NCBI GenBank assembly: GCA_052078155.1
Contig: JBQJBP010000002.1
Location: 682,001-746,000, forward strand
DNA length: 64,000 nucleotides
Origin: CAXBMB01 sp052078155
Lineage (GTDB): Bacteria; Pseudomonadota; Alphaproteobacteria; Kiloniellales; DSM-21159
Reading direction: 5' to 3'
A model generated the notes under the pieces. That model was not told the DNA's origin. It did not search any database and saw only the letters and a list, made by a program, of their open reading frames with translations. A program made the position numbers and the translations under genes. Below, piece by piece: positions 25,275 to 33,255 of this stretch; position 1 is the first letter of the stretch; every line of letters begins with the position of its first letter.

Positions 25275-25661
25275 AATTCTTGCAAAGACGCTTGTTGTCC
25301 TGGCGCGACACCCAATCTGTAAGGTCCTTTTGCTGTTCAGCGCAGCGGGTCTGGCAGGCGGGTAGAAGCCGGAAAGACAGACCTTAGCGGTTTGGCAGCC
25401 TTTGCAGACAGTCCTGCTTGGGGACCGGTTGGCGGATGTTGCTGCGGCGGTGGCTGCAATAGGGGGGCGTGAAAAGAGTGTCCGGAGCGGACAGTCGGCG
25501 CAAGAGGCCGGTCAGTTCCAGAGACAGATGCTGTAGATGCAATGAAGGACTTGCCTGCCGGAAGCCGGTGGCGGCTCCGACCTTGAACAGGGCGGAAGCT
25601 GTGACAAACCGAAGGGCAAGAAACGGACTGCATCAGGCAAAATTGGAGTAATGACTTACCC

Positions 25662-26159
25662 ATGGCTAAGAAGCTGGAGTTCGCAGAAGGCGACTACGTT
25701 GTTTATCCCACCCACGGTGTGGGCAAGATCACGAGCATTGAAGAGCAGGAAATTTCCGGTCTGTCCATCGAACTGATCACCATCAAGTTTGATGCCGATC
25801 GCATGACTCTGCGTGTGCCGGTGGCCAAAGCCGCCAATTCCGGCCTGCGTCGCTTGTCTTCTCGCAAGATGATGGATTCTGCGCTGACCACGCTTAAGGG
25901 TCGCAGCCGGGCCAAACGCACCATGTGGAGCCGCCGCGCCCAGGAATATGAAGCCAAGATCAACTCAGGTGACCCCGTTTCCATCGCCGAAGTCGTGCGC
26001 GACCTGCACCGCGGGGATGATCAGCCGGAACAGTCCTACAGCGAACGGCAGATGTACCAGGCTGCCCTCGACCGTCTGGCCCGCGAACTGGCTGCGCTGG
26101 AGCGGATTGAAGAAGCTGAAGCCACAGAGAAACTGGAAAAGCTGCTGAAAGCGGCTTAA
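25662..26159 (+). CDS. carD: CarD family transcriptional regulator
   Basis: A 165-residue protein. The N-terminal RNA-polymerase-interacting Tudor-like domain (FAEGDYVVYPTHGVGKITSI) is followed by the helical DNA-binding domain (RCxRAKRTMWSRRAQEYEAK region). CarD binds the polymerase beta subunit and stabilises open complexes at many promoters, including rRNA promoters. The ATG at 25662 matches family length. A repeat copy and then a large terminator hairpin lie just downstream. Confidence 0.95.
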   Translation: MAKKLEFAEGDYVVYPTHGVGKITSIEEQEISGLSIELITIKFDADRMTLRVPVAKAANSGLRRLSSRKMMDSALTTLKGRSRAKRTMWSRRAQEYEAKINSGDPVSIAEVVRDLHRGDDQPEQSYSERQMYQAALDRLARELAALERIEEAEATEKLEKLLKAA

Positions 26160-26174
26160 GACCTGCAGAATCGC

Positions 26175-26280
26175 CAGAGCCAAATCGCTTAAGCGTGACA
26201 CTCTTTTCAGTGTTATACAGGGTGATTTACGGTTTAGTTCCAAGCGCAAAGCGCTGCTAACTAAACCGATCAAGCTCTAG
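26175..26280 (+). repeat. Short 106-bp form of the CTAG-ended repeat with perfect arm hairpin
   Basis: It runs from AGAGCCAAATCGCTTAAGCG through the core CTCTTTTCAGTGTTATACAG to the end AAACCGATCAAGCTCTAG. The arm is a near-perfect two-step hairpin: CGGTTTAGTT (26230-26239) pairs with AACTAAACCG (26259-26268) and AGCGC (26243-26247) with GCGCT (26251-26255). The segment between the left end and the core is deleted. It lies between carD and its terminator, so it is presumably transcribed in the 3' untranslated region. Confidence 0.8.
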
Positions 26281-26299
26281 AGATCCGCACAGGACAGCC

Positions 26300-26369
26300 A
26301 AGCGCCGATCCCGGCGCCGCACCTTCGGACAGATTGCCAGTCTCAAGGTCGGCCGGGTCGGCGCTTTTT
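26300..26369 (+). terminator. Terminator after carD with a long compound hairpin
   Basis: AAGCGCCGATCCCGGC (26300-26315) pairs with GCCGGGTCGGCGCTT (26352-26366) with one bulged base. The 36-base interior contains a further CCTT..AAGG hairpin, and T's run to 26369. Confidence 0.88.
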
Positions 26370-26574
26370 GATTCCGGCTGTGGTCTGCTTCAAGCAAAGC
26401 CGAGCCCATTGAGATACTCCAGCGGATCTTGAGACTTATTTGCCGGGATATCGCCTCTAATTTGTTGAATGAGTGCGGACGCTTGTTCTATTAGAGTCAC
26501 TCAACGTTTTTCAAACCCTGTCCGGGGTTCCCGTCTGTTTCTTACCTTTCCAAAAGGTCCGTTTACTCCCCGTC

Positions 26575-27375
26575 ATGACTGAACAGAAGATCTTTGCGCA
26601 GCTCCCTCAGGGAAACCGGATTTGGGCCGTCTCTTCCATTCATGGTGAGGCCGAAAGGCTGGCCAGCTTGCATGCCTTGATCTGGCCGAAAGTTGAGCCG
26701 GGTGACCGCTTGGTCTATCTGGGCAACGTCCTGGGCTATGGCCCCGATGTGGCCGGCACTGTGGATGAACTGCTGTCGTTCCGACGGGCCTTTATGTCTG
26801 TTCAACCGCAGGAGCGTCCCCATGTGGCGATCCTGCGCGGCAGCCAGGAGGAGATGTGGCAGAAGCTGCTGCAGCTGCAGTTCGCAACAGATCCGCGCGG
26901 GGTTCTGAACTGGATGCTGGACAATGGGTTGACCGCGACGTTGGAGGCCTATGGCTCCTCCGCCCAGGACGCGGCCAATTATGCCTCCTCCGGCGCGGTC
27001 GGGCTGACCCGCTGGACCCAGTCTTTGCGTAAAAGCCTGCAGGGCCGACCCGGCCATTATGACTTCTTCGGAGCCATCCGGCGGGCAGCCTTTCTGGATG
27101 ACGGCCCGGTGCTGTTCGTCAATGCAGGCCTTGATCCGACACGTCCGCTGGATAACCAGAAGGATTCCTTCTGGTGGAACAGCGGGTCGTTCTCCCGCAT
27201 TTCGGAGCCCTTTGGTCCTTACAAACGCATTGTGCGGGGGGCCGATCCCACCCGCCCGGGCCTGAAGGAAACAGAGATAACCGTCACGCTGGACAACGGT
27301 TGTGGTTTCGGCGGGTCTTTGATGGCTGGCTGTCTGTCCGCCGAGGGCGAACTGCTGGAGTGTCTGGAAGCCTGA
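26575..27375 (+). CDS. PPP/ApaH-type metallophosphatase homologue lacking its metal ligands
   Basis: A 266-residue protein that aligns end to end with calcineurin-like serine/threonine or ApaH-type phosphatases, but nearly every metal-binding residue is changed. The DxH motif is SIH (21-23), GDxxDRG is GNVLGYG (50-56), GNHE is GSQE (89-92), the HAG histidine is Asn183, and the late HGH is RGA (221-223). Only His23 and Glu92 remain. The fold-defining stretches (GDRLVYLG, VLFVNAGLDP, the closing TLDNGCGFGGSL) are kept and the frame is intact, so this is a conserved-looking pseudoenzyme rather than a decayed gene. It could bind a nucleotide, phosphoprotein or partner. The ATG at 26575 gives family length. 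The gene stands alone. Confidence 0.82.
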   Translation: MTEQKIFAQLPQGNRIWAVSSIHGEAERLASLHALIWPKVEPGDRLVYLGNVLGYGPDVAGTVDELLSFRRAFMSVQPQERPHVAILRGSQEEMWQKLLQLQFATDPRGVLNWMLDNGLTATLEAYGSSAQDAANYASSGAVGLTRWTQSLRKSLQGRPGHYDFFGAIRRAAFLDDGPVLFVNAGLDPTRPLDNQKDSFWWNSGSFSRISEPFGPYKRIVRGADPTRPGLKETEITVTLDNGCGFGGSLMAGCLSAEGELLECLEA

Positions 27376-27420
27376 GCGTCCGGCCCGGCCCCGTGCTGAA
27401 TTCCGCTCTTACCTGATGAC

Positions 27421-27556
27421 AGTCAAATCGGTTTAAGTGGATTCACCACGTGAAAACTCTTCAATCGTGAAGTTGCTTCTTTTCAGTGTTTTAGAGGATG
27501 AATCACGGTTTGGTTCCAAGCAGGAAGCGTGTCTGACTAAACCGATCCTGCTCTAG
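27421..27556 (+). repeat. Complete copy of the CTAG-ended repeat downstream of the cyclase
   Basis: AGTCAAATCGGTTTAAGTGG, ATTCACCACGTGAAAACTC, TTCAATCGTGAAG, core CTTCTTTTCAGTGTTTTAGAGG, GAATCACGGTTTGGTTCC, AAGCAGGAAGCGTG and GACTAAACCGATCCTGCTCTAG. The terminal CTAG supplies the TAG stop (27555-27553) of the minus-strand cyclase gene. Confidence 0.87.
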
Positions 27557-29484
27557 TCTTCCTTTTCCAGCATCAGGATTTCTGTTGCACCTTCGCGCCC
27601 GCGCAGCTGCTGACTGCCTTTGGAGCTGAGGTGGAAGCTGGGCGGTAGGGCCGCTGCCGTTTCGGCAGATAGCAGAACCACCAGATCTTCTGTCAGAAAC
27701 TCATTTCCGAGTGCTTCGAGCCGCTGGGCCGTGTTCACGGTGTCTCCAACCAGGGTGTAGTTGACCCGTCCCGGGGCGCCAATGTTGCCGACAATGGCCA
27801 TGCCGCTGTGAATGCCGATGCGCAGGCGAATGGGGCGCAGGCCCTGTTCGGCCCGCTTCTTGTTTTCAGCGCTCAGCGCTTTGGACATGCGCAGGGCCGC
27901 CCGACAGGCCCGCTGGGCGTGGTCTTCCTGGGTGGTCGGCGCCCCCCAGAAGGCCATGACCGAATCTCCGATGTATTTGTCGATGGTGCCGTCTTCCGCA
28001 TCGATACATTCCCCCAGCAGGGCAAAATGCTCGTTCAGGAAGGCGGCCGTTTCATCGGGAGACAGCTGCTCTGACAGGGAGGTGAAGCCCACCACATCGG
28101 TGAACAAGACCGTGATGTTCCGGGCTTCGGAATGGAAAGCTCCGGCCCCGCGGCTCAGCAGGCGGGTAACCAGGGCCCGGGGTACATAGGTCTCAAAGAG
28201 CTTCAGACCGTCCAGCATGGCGTTGTAGGCCCCGGACGCATCGTTGAGTTCGCGCAGCCAGGAGCCTTTCAGGCGCGGCGCATTCTGAAAGTCCATGTCC
28301 CGGATGGCGTTGGAGGCTTCGGCCAGGCGCTGGGCCGGACGGGCAATGGCGCGTCCCACGATCATGGCGATGATCACGGCCAGGATGCAGATGATCAGAC
28401 CCGTACTCGCCGCCCAGATGAGACGCTTGTAGGGCAGGGCGATCAGTTCACCGGGCATGTGAATGCCAATGATCCAGGGCTCGTCGCTCCAGCCAAAGAC
28501 TTCCCGGTAAATGAAAATCTGGTCCTGCCCATCGTTGCGCACCACCAGGCCGGTTAGTCCGCTGTCATTGAGAATATCGATGTCGTCGATCTTCGGGCTC
28601 CAGATCAGGGGCAGCACCGGATCGCCTACCTGATTGATCTCCGGCAGGGGGGTGCTTTCCGACAGTCCGCTGATCTGCAGGTTGCTATCTGCCAGCAGGG
28701 GGTGGGCAATCACCCGATTGCGGCCATAGAGCACAAAGGTTGTCACGCCGTAGGATTCAGACAGGTCAGCGACAAACTCGGACAGTTCCTTGATGGTGAT
28801 GACCGCCCCAACGACACCGTCAAAGACATCGGGGCGGGAGGTGCTGCGATCTGCGTGGTTGAAGGAGGCTGCCACACCGATGCCTGCTTCCTGCAGGAAT
28901 TCCATCCAGGTAACCCAGCGCTTGCCCGGTTCGTTCTTTTTGCTTTCGCTGAAAATCTCGGTGATCTTGGGAGAGTCCGGGGTCTTGTGCCAGGGCGTGA
29001 ATTCGTAAGTCACGCCGCCCTGATCTCTGGCGACTCTGACCGAACGTCCGTCGCGGAAAAAGGTGGCCAGGGCTTTGACCTGGGGCACACCGGCCAGCGA
29101 TCCGGTCATCATGCTGGCGGTGGCATCGGGATCAAAGGACTCGGAGGATTGCCGCTGCATTTGTTCGGCCAGGAAATCAACCTGGGCCTGCCCGCCCTGC
29201 ACATGGGCATCCAGCAGCTCTTCAATGGTTTCCACCGTGGTTTCGGCATAGAGGGCCATCAGGTCCGTGGTGTTTTTCTGGGCAGCCGTCAGGGTAACCA
29301 GCCCGACGGCAGACAGTGAGATAACCAGGAAGAGGGCCAGCCCCAGGGTGAGCACGGTTAAAATGCTGGGACGCCAGCGTGTCTTGCCGCTGTCTTGCAC
29401 AGGGGCCGGTTTGCCGGTCCCCTCAAGGGGGCTGGCAGCGGTATTGTCTAGAGCGGCTTGTGCGCGGGGGGCGGGATCCGACAT
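27553..29484 (-). CDS. Membrane adenylate/guanylate cyclase with extracytoplasmic sensor and HAMP
   Basis: A 643-residue class III nucleotide cyclase. An N-terminal helix (ILTVLTLGLALFLVISLSAV, about 40-60) is followed by a periplasmic sensor of some 280 residues with a Cache-like C-terminal part (VFGWSDEPWIIGIHMPGELI), a second helix (near 355-380), a HAMP segment (GRAIARPAQRLAEASNAIRD) and the catalytic domain. Metal Asps are in VLFTDVVGFTSL and DKYIGDSVMAFWG; the transition-state Asn/Arg are in VNTAQRLEA. It should make cAMP (or cGMP) in response to an external signal. The stop codon is supplied by a repeat end. M48 and SNase-like genes lie just upstream on the same strand. Confidence 0.92.
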   Translation of the reverse strand: MSDPAPRAQAALDNTAASPLEGTGKPAPVQDSGKTRWRPSILTVLTLGLALFLVISLSAVGLVTLTAAQKNTTDLMALYAETTVETIEELLDAHVQGGQAQVDFLAEQMQRQSSESFDPDATASMMTGSLAGVPQVKALATFFRDGRSVRVARDQGGVTYEFTPWHKTPDSPKITEIFSESKKNEPGKRWVTWMEFLQEAGIGVAASFNHADRSTSRPDVFDGVVGAVITIKELSEFVADLSESYGVTTFVLYGRNRVIAHPLLADSNLQISGLSESTPLPEINQVGDPVLPLIWSPKIDDIDILNDSGLTGLVVRNDGQDQIFIYREVFGWSDEPWIIGIHMPGELIALPYKRLIWAASTGLIICILAVIIAMIVGRAIARPAQRLAEASNAIRDMDFQNAPRLKGSWLRELNDASGAYNAMLDGLKLFETYVPRALVTRLLSRGAGAFHSEARNITVLFTDVVGFTSLSEQLSPDETAAFLNEHFALLGECIDAEDGTIDKYIGDSVMAFWGAPTTQEDHAQRACRAALRMSKALSAENKKRAEQGLRPIRLRIGIHSGMAIVGNIGAPGRVNYTLVGDTVNTAQRLEALGNEFLTEDLVVLLSAETAAALPPSFHLSSKGSQQLRGREGATEILMLEKED

Positions 29485-29508
29485 CGGAAGGCCTTGTGAG
29501 AATAGACG

Positions 29509-31008
29509 TTAGTAGACGATCATTTTGTAGGATTGGCCGGGGGTGAGGTCTTCTCCGGAGTTCATCCCGTTGAGCACTCTTAACCGCTCTTCCTGAAAGT
29601 CCCTGAAAGGCAATTTCCGGGCCTCGCTGGCCAGTCGGGTCTTTTGACCGGCCGTGCGAATGTCAAGGCGATAGGGCCTGAGTTCCTTGATTTCTTTGGC
29701 GCTCAGCTTGCGGAAGGAATAGCTGGTGCGGCGCAGTTCTGCGGAGCGGCCGGCGGTTTGTTCCGGTGACGTAACAAAGAGGAAGCGGAACATCTGCTGG
29801 TCATTGAACCGGATGGCCAGCAAACGCAGGTCCAGGGGCTTTCTGTTACGGTTTACGCGGGCAGTTGCCGTGGCGGCAGGCATGCCATTGATGGTGATCT
29901 TTTCCAGGCCGCTGATTTGCAGGTTCTTGCGCCATTGATCCCGCAGGTAGACCAGTGGATCGGGATGGACAGGAGACGGGGCCCCGTCAAAGTAGATCAG
30001 GCTGCCACCCGTGTGGCGCGCTACGACTTTTTCCGAGGAGTTGATCAGGCGATAGCCCTCAGGCACCTCAAAGGTGAAACCCAGTTCCGGATGGGAGAAA
30101 CGGCGGTCTCTGACAAAACCCTGTTTGGGACTGTCCCCGTAGATCAGGCCATTGATCTCATTCAGATAGATGTCCCGGGCCCGCATGGGGTTGGTCACTT
30201 CGGTCTTTGCGGCCAGCCGGATGGCGGCCTCCACCCGGTCGGCGGTGCGAGGGTGAGTCTGCATGATGTCGAAGGTATCAGCGGCTCCCGGTTTGCCTGC
30301 CAGCGTCGCTTCCAGCCGTGATTTCTCCTGCAGATGGTCCAGGAAGGTTCCCATGGCTTCCGGGTCGAAGCCGGCACGCGAGAGATAGCGTACGCCCAGG
30401 GTATCGGCTTCAAACTCCTGCTGCCGGGAAAAGGACTGCAGGGTGGGGGCCGCAATGGCGCCGCCCAGCTGAGCAGCCTGGCCACCCAACACGGCCCCCA
30501 GGGCTGCCTGACCCACGGAGGCCAGAACATTGGAGCCGTAGCGCTGAGCTGAATGGCGGGCGGTGACATGTCCGATTTCATGGGCCATCACACCGGCCAG
30601 TTCAGCTTCATCATTGGCCAGAGCCAGCAGTCCGCGTGTGACATAGACATAGCCGCCGGGCAGGGCAAACGCGTTGACCGTGGGTGTGTCCAGAATGGTG
30701 AAGGTGAAGTCCAGATCCGGCAGCTCTGATGTGGCCACCAGCAGGTTCCCCAGAGAGGTGACGTAGGCGTCGAGCTCTTCGTCCTCATAAACGCCGCCAT
30801 AAGCGGCGATGATCTGGGGGTGCTGCTGGGCGCCCAGGCTCTTTTCCTGTTCGGGGGTCATGCCGCCGGTGAAGATGGTTTCCCCGGTTGCCGGGGCTTT
30901 GCTGCAGGCGGTGGTCAGGCTCGCCAAAGACAGCAGCAACAGGCCTGTCACGGCCAGTTTCAGCTTTCTGGCCCAGGTTTCACCTTGTTGACGTGCTGTG
31001 CAGCGCAT
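29509..31008 (-). CDS. M48 family metalloprotease lipoprotein
   Basis: A 499-residue zinc protease of the BepA/LoiP type. The N-terminus is a lipoprotein signal (LKLAVTGLLLLSLASLTTAC with Cys at the lipobox), so the protein is probably anchored in the outer-membrane or periplasmic leaflet. The catalytic helix is GVMAHEIGHVTARHSAQR, with a third ligand in FSRQQEFEADTLGVRYL. The C-terminal half after about residue 280 is a separate domain (FTFEVPEGYRLINSSEKVVA onward), as in many alphaproteobacterial members. Homologues handle misassembled outer-membrane proteins. The ATG at 31008 is preferred; a GTG seven codons upstream is the alternative. Confidence 0.9.
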   Translation of the reverse strand: MRCTARQQGETWARKLKLAVTGLLLLSLASLTTACSKAPATGETIFTGGMTPEQEKSLGAQQHPQIIAAYGGVYEDEELDAYVTSLGNLLVATSELPDLDFTFTILDTPTVNAFALPGGYVYVTRGLLALANDEAELAGVMAHEIGHVTARHSAQRYGSNVLASVGQAALGAVLGGQAAQLGGAIAAPTLQSFSRQQEFEADTLGVRYLSRAGFDPEAMGTFLDHLQEKSRLEATLAGKPGAADTFDIMQTHPRTADRVEAAIRLAAKTEVTNPMRARDIYLNEINGLIYGDSPKQGFVRDRRFSHPELGFTFEVPEGYRLINSSEKVVARHTGGSLIYFDGAPSPVHPDPLVYLRDQWRKNLQISGLEKITINGMPAATATARVNRNRKPLDLRLLAIRFNDQQMFRFLFVTSPEQTAGRSAELRRTSYSFRKLSAKEIKELRPYRLDIRTAGQKTRLASEARKLPFRDFQEERLRVLNGMNSGEDLTPGQSYKMIVY

Positions 31009-31121
31009 ACTTGTCTCGTCCTTCGCCACAGCTCCCCCAGAGACGGAAAACCGCTCTCCTGAGAGAGCGATGAGATCACTTGCTTACAAAAAATAGTAAG
31101 CCTTGGAAAAATTACCAAGGG

Positions 31122-32096
31122 TCATCTTGGCAGGCGCTCAATTTGCTCTTTCTGCCTGACTTCTATCATCGGGCCATTTTCATAAAAAAGCCAGCCACGA
31201 ACCCTGATATCCTGCCCTTCCAGATCAGACAGCTGCAGTTCGCCTTTGGCCAGCTTGTTCCTGGTTTCCGGCCTGATTTTGACGGTGAAGTCGCGGCGCC
31301 AGTCATCGCCGAAGTTCAGATAGGTGGCTTCCGGCCTCCGGGTCACGGTTTTTACACGCCCCTCGACCAGGTTGTAAGCGCCAATCGCCTTTCTGGTGTC
31401 ATCTGCTGTCAACAGCCTGTAAGCCCAGTTTTGCCAGACGCCGATCTTGTTCCGGCGGGCCTGCTCCTCCAGTTTCAGCAAAGTTGCCAGACCAGCCGTG
31501 GCATCTGGCAGCGGTAAGACCCGGCCCAGGCCCCTGGAGATCATCTGCCCCTGCAAACTGGCGGCTGGTGCAGAAGGGGAAGGAGGCCTGTCTGGTTCCG
31601 CAGGAAACAACCAGACACGCCAGCGCCCATAACGATCCTGATGGGAGGCGCCGTTATCGGCGCTGCTGCGCATCTGAAACTCTCTGTTCAGTGCCACTTC
31701 CCGCAAAAAGTCCTGTGCCGATTTTCGCCAGGGCCAGGATTGATCCTGAGGCAAAAAGAGCGGTCGCAGGGGCGGGGCCAGGCCTTCCAGCACCAGAGAT
31801 TGATGTGTATTGGTCACCAGAGTGAGGTCAGGGTCAATCCGAACGATGGACACCAGATCCTGGGGCTGGCTGTTGGGATCTGCAAAAGTCGGTGTGTACC
31901 AGGACAGCAAGAAAACCAGCACCAGGAAACGGCAGACCTGATGGGAGAAGGGCAAGGGCGAGCCGGTGGTGACCACCCTGATTTCGGTCACCGGCCCGAT
32001 GGGCTGACAAGGAAACCTGTTCAGCGCGAACCGCAGGCAAAGGGCGGCCTCTTTGCAAAGGAACGCTTTGCTTCTGTTGACCTGAAATTCTGCCAT
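31122..32096 (-). CDS. Thermonuclease (SNase)-like secreted protein with altered active site
   Basis: A 324-residue product with a hydrophobic export segment (CRFLVLVFLLSWYTPTFA, about 55-72) and an SNase-like OB-fold domain. The DRYGRWRV motif (154-161) keeps one catalytic Arg, but the segment that normally carries the other Arg and the Glu (RLAGIDAPE in active enzymes) reads LVLEGLAPP here. A conserved C-terminal extension (YNLVEGRVKTVTRRPEATYL, NFGDDWRRDFTV) marks the alphaproteobacterial family usually annotated thermonuclease. Nuclease activity is doubtful. The true start may be internal, nearer the signal segment. It lies 113 bases upstream of the M48 gene on the same strand. Confidence 0.75.
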   Translation of the reverse strand: MAEFQVNRSKAFLCKEAALCLRFALNRFPCQPIGPVTEIRVVTTGSPLPFSHQVCRFLVLVFLLSWYTPTFADPNSQPQDLVSIVRIDPDLTLVTNTHQSLVLEGLAPPLRPLFLPQDQSWPWRKSAQDFLREVALNREFQMRSSADNGASHQDRYGRWRVWLFPAEPDRPPSPSAPAASLQGQMISRGLGRVLPLPDATAGLATLLKLEEQARRNKIGVWQNWAYRLLTADDTRKAIGAYNLVEGRVKTVTRRPEATYLNFGDDWRRDFTVKIRPETRNKLAKGELQLSDLEGQDIRVRGWLFYENGPMIEVRQKEQIERLPR

Positions 32097-32261
32097 CTCT
32101 TGACCTGTATTCTGGTCTGACCTTTTCCTGCTTCAGGGCTTGCGGTAACAGCTTACCTCCGGAGCTGCGCTTTCTGTTTGCTTTTTCTTACCGTCTTCGG
32201 GTTTGCTTTGATGGCAGGGCAGAAAACACTCTGCCCCTTCAATCTAACTAAGGCTGCACTG

Positions 32262-33239
32262 ATGTCTTCATTGCCTGCTCCTGCTGCTTCTGCCCGCAAG
32301 GACCTCTTCCCGCCACTGGACCCCATCGAAACGGGCTATCTGGCCGTCGGGGACGGGCATGAGTTGTACTGGGAAGTTTGCGGCAATCCTGATGGAAAAC
32401 CCGCCGTTTTCCTGCACGGGGGACCCGGGGCCGGAGGCGGGACGGACCAGCGCCGTTTCTTTGATCCTGAGATCTATCGCATCGTGCTCTTTGATCAGCG
32501 CGGTGCCGGACGCTCACGCCCTCAAGCCGATCTGACCAACAACACCACCCAGGCACTGGTTAGTGACATCGAAAAACTCCGGGAGCATCTGGGGGTGGAG
32601 CGCTGGCTGGTCTTTGGCGGATCCTGGGGCTCCACACTGGCGCTGGCCTACGCCCAAAGCCATCCTGCCAAGGTATCCGCCTTGATTCTGCGCGGGATCT
32701 TTCTTGGGCGGGAGAAGGAAATCCACTGGTTCGTCAACTCTATGGGTGAGTTCTTCCCGGAGGCCTGGGCCCGTTTCAGTGAGTTTCTTCCGGAGGCGGA
32801 ACGAGATGACCTTCTGGGCAACTACTACCGCCGTTTGATAGACCCTGATCCGGAGGTACATGTTCCCGCCGCCAAAAGCTGGGCGGCTTATGAAGGGGCG
32901 TGCGCCACTTTGATGCCCAGCCCGGAAACCATAGCCTCCTTTGCCAGTGATCAGATGGCGCTGGGCCTGGCCCGCCTGGAGGCCCACTACATGATCAACA
33001 AAATCTTCCTGCCCGAGGCGGCTTTGTTATCAGGGGCAGACAGGCTGCGTCAGATCCCGGCCATCATTGTGCAGGGTCGTTATGACGTGATCTGCCCGCC
33101 CCACACGGCCCTGGCGCTTTACGATGTATGGCCGGAGGCGGAGCTGCAGATCATCGCCGACGCCGGGCACTCGGCCATGGAGCCGGGCATCCGCAAGGCT
33201 TTGGTGGCCGCCACTGAGCGCTTTAAGTACCTGGACTGA
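32262..33239 (+). CDS. pip: Prolyl aminopeptidase
   Basis: A 325-residue alpha/beta hydrolase of peptidase family S33. HGGPGAGG is the oxyanion loop and FDQRGAGRSRP the family signature; the nucleophile elbow is GGSWGS; an Asp in GRYDVICPPH and a His in AGHSAMEPG complete the triad. It removes N-terminal proline from peptides in the cytoplasm. The ATG at 32262 gives normal family length; the 28 upstream codons are unconvincing. It is immediately convergent with the ureohydrolase gene (16 bases between stops) and close to the peptide-transport cluster. Confidence 0.94.
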   Translation: MSSLPAPAASARKDLFPPLDPIETGYLAVGDGHELYWEVCGNPDGKPAVFLHGGPGAGGGTDQRRFFDPEIYRIVLFDQRGAGRSRPQADLTNNTTQALVSDIEKLREHLGVERWLVFGGSWGSTLALAYAQSHPAKVSALILRGIFLGREKEIHWFVNSMGEFFPEAWARFSEFLPEAERDDLLGNYYRRLIDPDPEVHVPAAKSWAAYEGACATLMPSPETIASFASDQMALGLARLEAHYMINKIFLPEAALLSGADRLRQIPAIIVQGRYDVICPPHTALALYDVWPEAELQIIADAGHSAMEPGIRKALVAATERFKYLD

Positions 33240-33255
33240 ACCTGCGCTTCTGCCC

